Part shown: positions 44,351-57,265 of the stretch, piece after piece
Position numbering within the stretch: position 1 is the first letter of the stretch
Layout: each line of letters opens with the position of its first letter
Source of the DNA: Moniliella sp. 'wahieum'
Taxonomy: Eukaryota; Basidiomycota; Moniliellomycetes; Moniliellales; Moniliellaceae
Assembly (NCBI GenBank): GCA_003971905.1
Contig: RSEE01000060.1
Span: 62,001 to 126,000, forward strand
Length of the DNA stretch: 64,000 nucleotides
Direction: 5' to 3'
Position numbers and translations under genes: made by a program
Notes under the pieces: generated by a model
Seen by the model: the letters and a program-made list of their open reading frames with translations, nothing else
What the model was told of the DNA's origin: nothing
The model's database searches: none

Positions 44351-45753
44351 CTCCTTTCTCCTTCCCTTCAGACGTTGCTTGAAGACTTGTGGCTCACCAC
44401 TTTGCCTTCACGCCTTGTCTGAAGGCTGCTTTGCAGCTGATCCATAGGATCGCGAGTGCTCTCAAGTCGCACTCTAGCAGGATCTTGGTCTGGGTTAGAA
44501 CGAAGAAAGGAATGGCAGAGTACCTAAGAGGATCGGGACACGAATGCTGATGTGTGGTACATGTGACAGACACCCTCAGGTATTCAATTTTCAATGTTTA
44601 GTTAGCACTTGGCGTTTATAAAATTGTTCCAGGCCATTCGCTCTCGCCTGCTGGTAGTACATACTACGGCCTGCCTAATCTTGATGATCTGGATAATTGA
44701 TAATCGGAAACCAGATGGTCGGAGTGGGCGATTGGTGATCTGTGATCGATGATCTAGATGATCGGGAACGATGTGATGCATGTGACGCTGACGAGAGTGA
44801 TAAAGCTTAAAGCGACTAGAGGCTAGTGGGGAGGGCTGCTGCTATGTTGGTAGTGAGTAATTGTACGTATTGATGGGGAAGCTACAAATAAATCTGACAC
44901 ATGTGATTCACAGGGCCTTGGCTTCACGCATCATGCACATCATGCATCATAATGATCGATGCACTATGTCCATGTGCAACGTTCAACGTTCATATTCTTA
45001 GATCTTGCCCGTTAGCGCGTTAGCGTTCCACGTTACGCCGGGAGTGTCATGCATCACCCATTGCATCCCGCGTGCTGGGCAGGCCCGCTCGTCGCGTTGC
45101 GCATTCCAACGATGCCGGTGCCAGTATGGCCTCTATGTCCGCTGCGAACCGAGCACGAAGAAACCCGTTTTTGCCACGTGTGGGCGGGGGTGATGCAGGT
45201 GATGCTCAGGGCTCACTGTGGTAGCTGCAGTTAAGCTAGGCTGGTGCCAGCGACCCCGCGCCTCTTCAGCACACCTCTTGGTGGAGCGCGATGCACATTG
45301 TGCACGCTGGACACGATTCGGTGCCAGCGGTGGTGAGCCTGGTGAGGTTGGTGACCGGTGACCGGTGAGGCCCGAGGTGCGGCGGGGTGGGCTTGGACCT
45401 TGGGGCGCCACACGACGCACATAGTGCAGAGTGCCTCTATACGGTCTACGCGGGGCACACATTTGGGTACTGAACACGTTAAACGTACTGAGTACTGAGT
45501 TCAGTAGTAATGATCCTGGTGACCCAGCGACGTCCTAAGTGCAGTTATGCAATGACAGAGAGAGACAGGAGCTAGGTTGAACGTTGAACCCAGACTGAGG
45601 ATCAGAAGAAGAAGGAGAAGAATGAGAAGAAAGGAGAGCGGCACTAGGCCAGGGGATAGGGATACTGGTGTGGTGCCCGGATGAGTAAGATGGTCAGGAG
45701 TGCCGCGGAGGTGGCTGGCCCATAGGACCCTGGTCAACAAGTAGTGAACTCAC
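44351..45753. other. gene-poor DNA between repeat copy B and the second solo LTR
   Basis: No supported gene. It contains ATGCATC- and ACCGGTG-type heptad words (for example 44925-44955, 45354-45367). Confidence 0.5.
45354..45367. repeat. (ACCGGTG)2 heptad array
   Basis: Two perfect copies of ACCGGTG, palindrome ACCGGT plus G. The same core recurs at 28880 and 50550. Confidence 0.7.
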
Positions 45754-45969
45754 TGTTGGGACCCGTGGTCCCGTACTTAGGCCAAGGCGCCTCATCACCC
45801 TTCACCCCTGATTTGTCCTCCGAAGCCTCCACGTGTATACTCAGGCTTGTCTGAACCCCTGTCTCTAGGTGTGGCACAAGGCTTAGACCTCAACCACCAC
45901 CATCGCGATTGCATTGCTCTACATTTCCAGAGGTTCTTCACCCAATCCCTTGGGTTCCTCGGTCTTACA
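45754..45969. mobile_element. solo LTR, copy 2
   Basis: 216 bp, TGTTGGGACC to GTCTTACA, flanked by a perfect 5-bp duplication CTCAC at 45749-45753 and 45970-45974. It is nearly identical to the copy at 1138-1351, and in the same orientation. The low divergence and intact duplications point to recent insertions followed by LTR-LTR recombination. Confidence 0.92.
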
Positions 45970-47581
45970 CTCACTGACTACCGAATGCCAATAGCCTTTG
46001 GGCTTTTCTGTTGGTCATCGAGCAGTGTCATTCATGTCTTCATTGAATATTGAGTAGTGCACTATACAGCCACTAAAGCTAGTCACTGTGGCATGTGAAT
46101 GTGACATGTGGCAGATCACCGATTTTCATCATACGTCACGCGTCACACGTCATAGCCACCACGCATCCGGAAGAACCCTCACTTGATTGAAAATGGGTAA
46201 TCGAAAATCGATCTAATCAGTACTCAGTAACTCAGTACTCACAGTAATTCAGTGGCGGCGGCGTGGGGGCTTGGGAGGCTGAGGCGCAGCTGTTAAACTG
46301 GACGGAGGCCCGCGGAGGCACTGGTCCGGCCTCAGGCCAGGTTTGAGGCCACTCCTGAGGCCCAAATAAGACTGAGCTTCACAGGTAAGGCGCTGAGCCG
46401 CTCAGGCTGAGGGGGCTCCCGTCAACGCTCAGCGACCGCCTAAGCCTCAGATCCTGGAGGCTATCTTGCAACGGGTGGCGCAACAGGGCGCAACGTGTAT
46501 CCCCCTATTAAGCTTTGTAATGGCCTTGGACCGAACCGAGATACGCCAATGTTGTCCGACTCAGTGCGCAGTCTCGACTAGCCTAGTAGCTAGTAGAGGG
46601 AGCAGCGACTAGTGAGCTAGTGACCTGACCTTGGCGCTGCCAGCAGGCCCTGCATTCAGCAATTCGATACAGATCGATGATCATCAATCTCGATGCATGT
46701 CTGCCCCATGGAAACGTACCCCCCGTACTATCCTTTAATGCTCGCTCTCTTCTTTTTACGTGTTGCTGCGTTCTGAACGACGCACTAACCATGTTCAAAA
46801 CGCCTTGCGCTTAACCCCGCCGTCGGCGCAGTCCAGCAAAAGGCAAGCAACGTGCCCTGTTTGCCCCCAGCGCCTCAGCTCCAACAGCATCACCGCGGGC
46901 GTCGCGCGTCGTTTTTGAGATAGGAGGCCCATATACGCAGTACGGATGGGCATATCAAGCCCTGTGACGGGTGGCGCTGTCTGTCAGAGAGTGTGCCAGC
47001 AACGCCAGCAACGTTAGCAACGTTAGCAACGCCCTTGCGTGCGTTGGCAGCACACGCACAGCGTAGCGCCCCCCAGGCAGCACGACGCAGCCGCACGCAG
47101 CCCCCAACGCACTTCGTTCCCAGCCCAGGCACAGGAAGGCACGCCTGTGCGAGTGGAACGAGGCGCCGTCTGCTGCTGTCTGCTGCCTCGCTGGGCAGCT
47201 CTGCCACCGCGCATCCTGCACCCTGCATCATGCACATGCATCACCGATCGTTGGTCACGCATCGCACATTATGCGTCACTGCATCACTGGTCACCGGTAA
47301 CTAGCTTCACTAGCATTACTAGATCACGAAGTCACCAGCTAGTCACTAGCACTAGTCACTAGCGCTAGTCACTGGTCCCTAGTCCCAGGCTCTGTCCCAA
47401 TCGCTAAGCCTAGGCCCTCGTTGCTCGTCACGTGTCGCATGTCATGCATCATGCATCATGCACCATGCATCACCGGCCACTGACATCATATATCATGCGT
47501 CATGTATCATACATCACAACACCCGCCGCTCCGGCCGAAGACAGACTGACCTTCTGCCACGGCCTGCAACGGGAGCCACGC
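45970..47581. other. gene-poor, palindrome-rich DNA
   Basis: No supported gene. It contains ACTAGTC/ACTAGCG words (47335-47375) and the ATGCATC array at 47444-47471. The right end borders the Crz1-like gene. Confidence 0.5.
47444..47471. repeat. ATGCATC heptad array
   Basis: Four consecutive 7-bp units: ATGCATC, ATGCATC, ATGCACC, ATGCATC. The same unit recurs at 57602-57622. Confidence 0.88.
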
Positions 47582-49650
47582 ATGTCAATATTCATTTTGA
47601 ACGCGCAGCATCACTGTGCCCAGACCAGCGCGACATACACCCTGGTCGCGCATGGAGCCCCCATCGGCCGGCCATTGCCTTCCGACAAACCGACACGGGC
47701 GCTTGGCCACAGCCACCTGCCCACCCTCTCCGCCTTCTCCATCCGCTCCAGCTTCTGTGCCCTCGTCCTCTTCATCCTCTTCATCCTCTCCACCGGCACC
47801 CTCCCCCGTACCACGCCAGCCTCTCTACCCTGCCCCCATGCGTCCCGTCGCAAGGCTACCCAAGCCGCCTGCCAGCGTGCCCAGCAGCTCCAGCAGCTCC
47901 CACCGCACCGCCGGCGCCCCGCCACGTCCCCTGCGCTCGCCGGTACCTACGACCCCACGCTACAAGACCGTTATGACCACCCCATCCCCCCTGTTCCCGC
48001 CGTCGCCCCCCCTCCTTTCTGGGCTACCGCAGCTGCCGCAGCACAGGCGACAAGCCTTGCTATCCCTCCGCAGGCTCTCCCCCATCCGCGCCACCCTGCT
48101 CGGCTCGAGCGCCCCCAAGACCTGGCATCCCTCGAGGCGCAGCGGCTCGACTCGTATGCCCAATTCAAACACTTTCTCGGTCTTGAAAAGGACGCGGACT
48201 TGCCCCCCGTATGCTCCCCAAGCGCTCTCGTGAACGGGATGGTTGCGTTACCGTCCCAGGTCAAGACCCCGTCCCAGGCTTCGGGCTTGGTATTTCCGCC
48301 TTCTGGCGTCTCTCCACGTTCAAGTCTGCCTGACGGGGCCCCGGCGCATCCAAACGCCAATCCACAAACTTCTGTCCCACCTGCTTCACTCAGTCTCGAT
48401 CGCCTGACATTCAGCTTTGATCCCTCGGGCGCCGACTTGGCCCCTGTTGTTCTGGCTGGTAGCCAACCCGTGTTTACCACTCATGCGCTCCCTCTGGTCA
48501 CAGCGCCACCGCCCCCCTGCATTCTAGCGCAGGACTGCAAGAGTGCCGAAGGGGTTTTTCGATCCGGACGCGAGGAGCGCACCGTTTCTCACATGTCGGT
48601 TGGCAAATCGACTGGCTCGCGCCGCTCGCATCCATACCGCTTGGATACCAAGAACCACCGCCGCAGCCCCTCGAACGTTTCAGACCGGTCTGATTTGAGT
48701 CCAAAGGCATCTCCCCTTGACGGGAAGGCGGCTACGCTTCCCGTACTTGCTCCGCATTCACCCATAAGCACAACCTCAGGCTCAGAGCAGTCCCGAGCCG
48801 AAAGTGCACTTGACTCACCGGCAAGCCAGACGCCCAGCGTCTTATCTCCTCCGCAGTCGGCCGGTGAAGCATCTACGGACCGCCGCCTCTCGCACCTGTC
48901 CACCTCGGATACCGGATTGGCAGAATTGGGGTTGTCTAACAAGCCCATCCACAATCTCCAAGTAACCACGGCCAAGACCAAGGCTGCCTCGGTGTCGCGT
49001 CGAAAAGCAGCGGCGCCCTTCAAGTGTCCTGTTCCTGGCTGTGAGAGCTCGTTTACGCGGGCTCTCAACTTGCGTGGTCATCTCCGCTCCCACACGGACG
49101 AACGTCCATACTCATGCCGGTACTGCGAGCGGTCCTTTGCCCGTGCCCACGATAAGCGGCGACATGAGAAGTTGGTGCGTATCCCCTTCTGTCTTGTTTT
49201 TCCTCAGCCAAACTGACATCCTCCCGGAAGCATTTGAATATCCGTCCTCATACCTGTGAAAGTTGCGGCAAGATGTTTGCGCGTGTAGATGCCCTGAACC
49301 GCCACCACCGCCAAGAAGGGGAGGTGTGCGTTCCTCGGTCCGAGAGCGGTACTTCCCCGATGCCTACAGGACCGACCCCCATGGCCCCTTCGCCCGTGGG
49401 TCAGATCTTGACCCCTACCCTACCCTATCCCCCACCGCAACTGTCCTATGCCTCATTCGGCTCTGCGTCATCAGCAAGCAGCCCTCTGGCACCGCCCACT
49501 ATGCCAACGACGGAGCTGCTCGTGCCGCACCTTCCCATGTTGGCCGACTGTAACCCCGCCGGACCGCCTATGGCCTACGTTCCTCTTGTGCCCGATGGAC
49601 TTTCGGACCCAGGGATCTGGGCCCCGCGCTTTGCTGGCCACGTGTTGTGA
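47582..49650 (+). CDS. Crz1-like C2H2 zinc-finger transcription factor
   Basis: Probable calcineurin-pathway transcription factor. A long Ser/Pro-rich region precedes three C-terminal fingers: finger 1 FKCPVPGCESSFTRALNLRG, linker HTDERPY, finger 2 CRYCERSFARAHDKRRHEKL, finger 3 HTCESCGKMFARVDALNRHH then RQEGEVC. The order and sequence of fingers two and three (FARAHDKRRHE, FARVDALNRH) closely follow the Crz1/CrzA family. A 56-bp intron (49175-49230; donor GTGCGT, branch CTGAC) splits finger 2 just before its last zinc-binding His, and only acceptance at 49230 restores that His. The stop is at 49648-49650. The start is uncertain: the frame is open from 47432, the first non-repeat ATG is 47582, and a Ser/Pro-rich neighbouring frame at 47838 suggests an indel. 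No clear PxIxIT docking motif was found. Confidence 0.8.
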
Positions 49651-52600
49651 TGACGGGTTGCTTACTGGCCCTTTTCCTTTCCCCTTTCCTTTCCCCTTTC
49701 CTTTTCCTTGTTCCTCTGTCGCACCTCAGTTACCTATTGGCTTGCCCTGATATATGACCACCCTATATATTTCTCCTCCCCTCCTCCTCCGCCCCTCAAA
49801 CCACTCCCCTGCGTGCTGGCCTTCGGCTTGCGGCTTTGTCTCCATTCCCTTGGAGATGCCGCCTTACTATCTTAGCCTGCCCCCTCCCTTCTTCCTCTTT
49901 CGGCTCCTACAACTCAGTTTCGACATTGGCAGGGCGAGGGGAACTCTATGAGAATTCAAGGCAAGGGGTGGGAGGCTGGGGGGCTGAATACTTTTGTTGC
50001 TATTTGGGGGCTCATCGGCCACCAGTGCACGTTCACACGTTCACACGCGAAAGCGCATCTAAACATTACTTCTACGCTCTCGCGCTCATCTTGATGGCCT
50101 GTGGGTGGGTGTTGCGGTTATCAGGTACTGGTATAGGGAGTGTGCCGAGGCCACATACTCGTACAGCCATGCCGATGCTTATGAATGATGTACTGCATGG
50201 CCGGCCCACGACGTCTCGGCTGAAAGGCTGAGGCTGAGTAACTGAACTGAGTGCTCCTGACACCTGACATAGTTTGCTCACTGTGGGGTTTCTGCCGAGG
50301 CATGTGGGACAAAGTGAGGCCTGAGGGCCTGGGGAAGCGCTAAGCTGAGCTCGCGTTGTCCCCGCCGTCCCCACGCTGGCTAGTGGACTAGGACTAGGCT
50401 AGACTACTCTTGCGCAGGTCGGTCGGGGCGAGGGGTGGCTGAAAGCTTAATAGCCAGGCTCAAACTACAGCTGGCTAGCAGCGTGCACCATGCGGTCGTG
50501 GGCGAGTGTTGCGGTGGGGGCACTTTGATCGATCATCGATCCATGCTCGGTGACCGGTGAATGTTGACCGGTGACCCCGTGGGGGCTAGGCACTAGGGAG
50601 GGGGGTGGGACGGTCCCATACATGCCCCCGCGAAGCCCGGTACAAGTGACTGGTGGCTAGGATATAGTGCGTATGACATCACAGTGAAGCTTGAAGCTGG
50701 AGGTCACGACTTCTCAAGTGCCTTTGTTCCCAGGCGCAGTCGCTGCGCGGGCATCTCGAGATTCCCATCTACTCTACCAGATCCATTGTCCTCCCGCGCT
50801 CCTCAGTTCGACATTTGAGTTGGACGTTAGACTGACCAACCCTCGGCCTCATTAATCATTTCGGCTCCGACGCGCGACTGGGGGCATCGATGACGATGAC
50901 TATAGCGAGGCGGAAAGAGACGCAGCTGTATGTAGACACGGATGCATTTCGGTGCTGCTGTGGCTCTCGCGGGGGGCCGGTGAGTTCATCTGCTTGTGGA
51001 ATATGGAAGGCTTGTGCGTGGAGGCCGGAGGGGACGCGTGTTGTCGCAGGTAGTACGGGTAATGTATGTATCTGATGCATGACTCAATGATGAACAATTC
51101 ACACAGGAAAGCGTTTTTGGTTAGAGCGTTTTTATTCGTCGGTCTCGGAGTCTGCCGACCCGGCCGCGCCGACCAGCAACTGCCGAACGCGGAGCATCGG
51201 CCGAAAGAATCCTCAAGACATCCCCCCACACTAGGGCCGTATACTAGGCAGGGACACGCTCTGCTGCTCCACCTACATAGCATTTTTCCAAGAGACGTAG
51301 GCTCGTGTCTCTTTCCATGTCCCAGGCATCGATCATCCCATCGATCCCTCTCCCCCGTCGGGTCCCGAGGGACTATAGGGAGCACCATCCCCGCCTTGCA
51401 TCTTCCTCTCTCCCCTTTCTCTCCTCCGTCGCGGTCGTGTCGGCCATTGCATGAAACCTAAGTATAGTAGCCCTCCGATTCCGGACGCGACGATCGATGA
51501 TTGGTGAAATACCACATAGCTAATCGAAAATGCCGGTAACAAGGTTCCGGATAGATATGTGAGGACTACGTACGAAATTCAAGGTGGGCAAGGCCCACAA
51601 GATTGTGAACCAGAAATTTCGATTAGCCATGCAACGTGTTGTGGGTGGGTGTGTTGGTCAAAACTGTAGGGATTTTTACACAACACAACACTATACGGTG
51701 TTGGGGAACTTGATTGGCTGTGGCTATATATAGAGCTGACTATAGTGAGTGGCGCATACAGATGCATACCACGTGCTTTTTTGTTTGTACCACAGGAGAA
51801 CCCCATTGTTTACCAATGGTAAGTTCTCCAGAACAAAAAAGATCAAGCGCCTAAAAAGTCACGAAGTGAAGAGTGGACGCCAGTCTCCGTCAACGTTCAA
51901 CTTAACTCGTATTAGTATACTCAGTGGGGAAGATGATCGAATGACCGCGCGTCAGTACTCAGTGTTAATAGACGATGTGCTACCTTCCTCTCAGCTTCAA
52001 GCTTCACTAGCACGACTCGAACACCGAACCATTGAATTTATCGGACAACCTACTTTTGTGAGCTGAAGTCCCCTATAGCCAACAGGCCTTTTAGAGGCAC
52101 GAGCAGAAAAAGTTATGTAGTAGTTTTCCCTCTGCCCCTTAGCGTCATCGACCTCATCGATGGCCGATCATTAATTTATCGTCACACGCGTCACCTAACG
52201 TCGTTGCTCTCTTTCTGTGCCTTTGTGTTTCACCCCATTCTTGCTGCCAGAGTAAGACTGGTGTACGTTGCGAAGACTTACTCATAAGCAACCTACAGCA
52301 TACCAAGGAGATCCGGAAAGACACAACGAAGGTGAGACAACGGGGGATCCTCGATCCGAGGACTATAAGTAGGCGAGACGAGGAAGAAATATTTGTGTTT
52401 TTTTGTGTGGTTTCTGCCGACGCCCGTTTGCTCCTCCGGCCACAGGCCACCTCAGGCCGGCCTTAGGCTCGAAGTGGTAAAAGCTTAAGAAGACTACACT
52501 GTATGCATGTGCTATCCAGGGGACTGGCACCTAACATCGCGTTGTTATCATATGCAACGCCAATATCCACCCGCAAGGGTCAAGTAGAAAGGAAAATGAG

Positions 52601-52753
52601 GTGTCGCTGCTCTAAGTAGGAACGGTAAAAGGGCACAACAACAATTTTGAGCCCACCACAGCCGCATCATATCATACCAATGATGTGGGCTTTGAAAAAA
52701 AGGAAAAAAAATAAGTGTAGGTGACGGAGCCTTCCCTTCAAGCGTCAGCTTGT
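49651..52753. other. intergenic region, no supported gene
   Basis: 3' flanks of the zinc-finger gene (CCTTTTCC repeats around 49670-49710) and of the GGT gene. GC-rich, palindrome-rich DNA lies at 50200-50700. No frame with a recognised motif. Confidence 0.4.
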
Positions 52754-54775
52754 TCAAGGCAGGGCCGCCGCCCGAGCCGAAAGCTGACGAACTTCTGAGC
52801 CACCGAGAAGTGTGGCATTGTCGAACCGTTGAATCCCCTGGGCGGTCGAGCCACCCGGAGCAACATAGGTGATGTTGTGGCCGACCTCAGTGAGGAAGGC
52901 AGCGGTTTGGTTGGAAAAGCCAACCCAGCCCGGGATGACTGGGTCGGATTCGGCCCATTCCAGTTGCGTGGTATCCGGAGAGAGTTGGTTGTGCCAGCGT
53001 GGTTGGGCGAGCGACTGCTGAACATTAATTTCGCCCTTGCTCGAGAGAAGGTTGAAACCGTTGATGATGTTGGCCGTGATGATTTTCGACCCGCCCGCCG
53101 AGCCAATCGCAAAGAACAGTTCCCCCGTCGTCGCATTTTCTCCAATCGTGGGTGAAATGGAGGAGAGTGGCCGTTTCCGGCCGCAGGTTCGTTTGCGGGC
53201 GAAGGGGCGTACCCAAACGAGTTGGCGCCCGGCACGGCAAAGTCGTCCATCTCGTCGTTCAACAGAATTCCATCCGACGTCCACACCTGGCTACCCCAAA
53301 TCAGGTTGACCGTCGTGGTCAGCGTCACAGCGTTGCCCTGGGCATCGACTGCTACCAACTCGGACGTGCCCGCTTCCTTTGTGGCGGGGAGGTAGGCGGA
53401 AGGGTTGTATTCAGCCGCGGGAAGAACAGAGGTATCATTGATCAAGGCTGCCTTCCGCGCTGCATCCTCAGGGCTGATGAAGATTTTTTGAATGTCTGTC
53501 GCGTTCTTAACAAAAGCGGGGTCACCCAGTTCTGTACGCTCGCCATAGGCAAACTTGGTACTCTCAATCAACCGATGCAAGGTCACGTTCGAGTTGGGAG
53601 AGGTGGTGTTGATAGCATCAATGGTAGCCAAGGCAGAGAGCACAACGGTGCCCGAGCTTGGTGCGACAGAAGAGAAGACATTGTAGGACCCATTGGCAAA
53701 GGAAATGTTGTTGGCCTCGCGGACGATGGCAGTATAGTTGGCCAGGTCACCAAGGGAAAGGATGCCACCCGTAGCCTGAGCCGCGGCCACCGTATTGATC
53801 GCAATCTCGCCCTTGTAGAACGCATCGGCACCCTGTTGTTGGATGGTCCGAAGAGTTTGAGCGTACCGCGGCTTCTTGATAATGTCCCCCTCCTTGGCCG
53901 CCTGGCCCGTGGGGCAGTAAACCTCCCGGGCGTACGGCAAGCCACAGAGTGTCTCGTTGTAAGCAGCGATCTCGACGCCCAACTGGGACGGGACGCGGAA
54001 CCCGCCCTCAGCAATCTCGATGGCCTGTTCAAATAGGGTGGCCCAGGGCAACTTGCCATGCCGACTATGGAGTAGCTCCCATCCCCTCAGCTCTCCGGGC
54101 ACGCCCACTGCCAAACCACCAACGGTGGACGCATCCGGGTTGGAATTGTTGCTGTAAATGGTAGCGTTGCCGAGGGCAGGTAGCGATTCGCGAAAGTCAA
54201 TCGTTTCGTACGTGGCATTGATGCGGGCAGTGGGGTCGGAGCTATTGGTTCCTTCTGGTACAGAGCGCACGAGCATAAATCCGCCCCCACCAATGTTGCT
54301 GTGGAAGGTGTCAATGACGCCCACACAAAGAGCGGCACCAATGATCTACTCAGCGTTCAGGCTGGTTAGTCAAGCCCAGTTCCTTAACAAATAGACTGCA
54401 AGAAGATACGCACTGCGTCGGCGGCGCTCCCGCCCTTACCGAGCAAGTCAGCGCCCACGTTGCTGCAGACGTCCACTTCAGTGCTCACTGCCCCGCCCGC
54501 ACCTTGCACGGCATGCTCGGGAGCAAACCCCTGGGATTTTGCCTTAATGGCAGGCAGATCAGTGTCGTTGAGGGTGGTGTAGTTGCCCGATGGCAAGGGT
54601 GAGGCACTGGGATAGAAAACAGGGGCACTGCTGCTGGTCGTGGCCGAGGTGGAAGAGGCTGAGACGGATGTGGGAGCGGCGGAGCTTTGGGCTGAGGCTT
54701 CGTTCACATAGGGCAAGGGCGTAGCCTGGACGTAGAGGCGGCCAGGAGCAGCACCGTGGACAAGACGGCGCGCAT
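52754..54775 (-). CDS. gamma-glutamyltransferase
   Basis: Secreted or vacuolar enzyme cleaving glutathione and transferring the gamma-glutamyl group. The start MRAVLSTVLLLAAS is a signal peptide. After one break come TPLPYVNEASAQSSAAPTS and the family opening AVSTEVDVCSNVGADLLGKG then GSAADA. A 68-bp intron (54346-54413; donor GTGCGT, branch CTAAC) joins to IIGAALCVGVIDTFHSNIGG and GGGFMLVR. Later blocks: GLAVGVPGELRGWELLHSRH, RLIESTKFAYGER, then the autoprocessing site region GTSELVAVDAQGNAVTLTTT (likely nucleophile Thr) and LNDEMDDFAVPGANSFGYAP. A second break near 53190 leads to SAGGSKIITANIINGFNLL and a stop at 52754-52756. Length (about 640 residues) is normal for the precursor. Confidence 0.93.
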
Positions 54776-56814
54776 GCTGGGCGGGGGAGGGGGGCTGGTG
54801 GGAGAGACGAGGAAGAGAGGCGGCTGGACGGGTACTTTTTAAGTCGGCAGGCGGAGAAATTGCGTCATGGGAGAGTGATCGACAGAACTGCTGTTGATAG
54901 CAATGCACTGACCAAGCGGGCAGATATCGTATCCCCGGGCGGGGACCAGTCCGATCAGGCACTCTTCGTCAGAGCCCCCAGAAGACGAAGGCGAAGGCAA
55001 CAGGAGGTCCGTCAGCGTTCAGCGTCATCGACATCGACATCGTTCAGTACGCGCATCGATCATCGATCATAGGGAAAACGAGCGTTGGGCTTCTTCCTGC
55101 CTGTGGGCCCTCGGGGTAAAGGGGTGTAGTTTGGTGTAGTAGGGACGCTATAAGCGCCCATGCCGCTATCGGCCACTCCCATCTGGCTGCGCACGGCCCA
55201 CCCTCAGGCCCGCTGCTGCTGTTCTTGTGTGCCTTCGCGTTCGTTCTTGCGTTCGTTCGTTCGTTCGTGCGCTGCGCTGCGACGGCTGTCGATGTCGAGC
55301 ATGTCGATTTCATCGATCATCGGCATCATGCATCACAGATCATTGTAATCATTCGATGATCTTTGCGCATCCCAACCAGCACCACGGCAGTCGGGGGGGG
55401 CACAGCGCCACAGCGCCACCGCGCGCCTGCTTGGCGTGCCTGCACGCAGCGCTTCTGCTGGCCCCGTGCCTGCCGCATTCACACCATCCACATCCCTTCT
55501 CCGCCTCGCTGCAGCCACACGGTCCAACCCATGCGAGAGTCACATCGACTGTCTGCGTTGCAGCCACTGCCGCCACTGCGCAGCCCGGCGCCGATGTGCC
55601 GCGGCCCGCCTCTCGGCTTTTGTCTGTCTGCCTCGTCTGCCTATACTGTCTTTTCAGGTCTTATCGCGTTATCGCTTCCCGGCCGCCGTACCACGTGCAC
55701 CAGAATGCACCCCCCCACTTCTATTTCCGAGACGGCGGAACTGATCCGGGGAGAACACTCGCCCTTCCCCGGAGACCCTTCCTCCTCCCCTAGCGGCTGC
55801 ACCAACTCAACAGCTCCATCGTCTGGCCCTGGCCCCATGGGCTGCTTCACCATGACGCGGAGAGGAGCCCGTTTGAACGTCTTTTCACGCTCCTCAGGAG
55901 GGTACCAGCATATGTATGAACGCGAGGTCTTTTTCAGAACAACATGACCCTCAAAACACAGCAATAATTAACAACTCCCCCAAAAGAGACCATCTCGGAG
56001 GCACAACGCATGTCCCCCCATAGGGTCTCACCACTTGACAGCTGCGACGATCAAAACGATACCCGGCATCGCCAAGCGGATCACGCGCAAGGGCAACAAC
56101 TATCGACGGCTGCTGTGGGGTCAAAAAGCAGCATATACTTCTTCTATGGCTAACCCCAACACCGATCCCCCATGTCCCTACACTAGCAAACTGATTGTTT
56201 TGAGAGTAGGCCGTCTCAAGACCTCGCTTTCCTAAGACTTCGAGCGACGGCAGCCAGAGCGCCGAGATCATCTTTTCCGCCCGAGTTGATCCAGCTCTCT
56301 TCCCGGAGCGCCGTCAGAGGTGGGTAGGAGATGCGTTAAAGGGCAAAAGATTCCTAATACACTACATACTGTAGGTGCCAACCACTGATTTGGTCGGAAC
56401 TTGTGTTCCTACTCGCCCCGTCCCCACGTCTACTATATAGCCCTCCCATATACGACCACATTCATCTGGCAGACGCAGGCCTGCTTCCGTCAATGAACTT
56501 AAAATGATTAGCGAGGCCAAAGATGGGCAAGTTCACATCAGTCGGAACATTTAAACACCACAGACAGAAGAGCGAATGCGACTGTGCTACAAACTACTTG
56601 CAAATTCCAGACCACTGCCACTACCGCACAACCGACTGCGGCCAGCCAAAGACTCCTGGCGTGAAGTGCGTATTCAGAGAGAATATGAATCTGTGGCATT
56701 TCCCCTTCTATACACACCCACACGCTAGCAACACGTGGCCACGAGCATCGTGACGACGCATACTGCAACGTAATCGTTTCGGTAAACACGCATGTACTTT
56801 GCGATCACACGCGA
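54776..56814. other. intergenic region, no supported gene
   Basis: Frames at 55363-55947 (+), 55641-55964 (-) and 55951-56271 (-) overlap and contradict each other. One plus-strand stretch (56035-56235, KTIPGIAKRITRKGNNYRRL) has coding-like composition but no context. Nothing can be assigned. Confidence 0.35.
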
Positions 56815-57196
56815 TTAAAGACCAGGCAGGTTCTGGCCCGTGAGCGACTTGAAGCCCGACTCGAGACCGTTGCTGATCTCCTGGGTCTGGTTCTGGCTCA
56901 GGTCGTGGCCGAGGACCTGCTGCTCGCCGTACTCAACAGCCTTGTCAACATAGTCGTTGGTGAAGCCACCCTGCTGGCCCTGCTGCTGCTGGCCTTGCTG
57001 GCCTTGCTGGTTGCCCTGGGGCTGCTGTTGCTGTTGCTGGGATTGGAAGAGGGACTGGAAGAGGGAGATGGGGTTAGCTTTTCGTACTTTAAGGAGTATG
57101 CCTTGTGTGGGGCCATGCATCGCGCCTCCGGGACGCCTCGGCAATTGGTGACGGCAGGAGAAGAGGGGGAAAGGTGCAAAATAAACGTACGTCCAT
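56815..57196 (-). CDS. small Gln-rich protein with a 6-nt first coding exon
   Basis: Exon 1 contributes only ATGGAC (57191-57196). A 136-bp intron (57055-57190; donor GTACGT, branch GCTAAC, acceptor TTCCAG) follows, then exon 2 to the TAA at 56815-56817, giving 81 residues. The protein is MD-SLFQSQQQQQQPQ, a Gln/Gly run, then the ordered segment GGFTNDYVDKAVEYGEQQVL, GHDLSQNQTQEISNGLESGF and KSLTGQNLPGL. A consensus TATA box lies 61 bp upstream of the ATG. No frame correction is needed. Similar short Gln/Gly-rich proteins with an NDYVDKA-like segment occur in fungi, often described as stress-related; that is a loose resemblance only. Function unknown. Confidence 0.7.
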
Positions 57197-57256
57197 GATG
57201 TTGGAGTTGACAGTAAGTTGGTGAGGGTAATCAAGAGGAAGAGGAAGACAGAGGCG

Positions 57257-57265
57257 TTTTATATA
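57257..57265 (-). promoter_or_regulatory. TATA box of the Gln-rich protein gene
   Basis: TATATAAAA on the minus strand, 61 bp upstream of the ATG at 57196: an ideal position for a fungal core promoter and a sign of regulated or strong expression. Confidence 0.75.

Noticed and set aside
53152-54036. 294-codon frame antisense to the gamma-glutamyltransferase gene
   Set aside because: Shadow of a strongly conserved gene on the other strand. The same applies to long frames at 5245-6216 (antisense to 14-3-3) and 12250-12816 (antisense to the OPT N terminus).
56035-56235. Coding-like 66-codon frame (KTIPGIAKRITRKGNNYRRL)
   Set aside because: A longer minus-strand frame overlaps it, no family is recognised and no continuation is found. 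Left unassigned.
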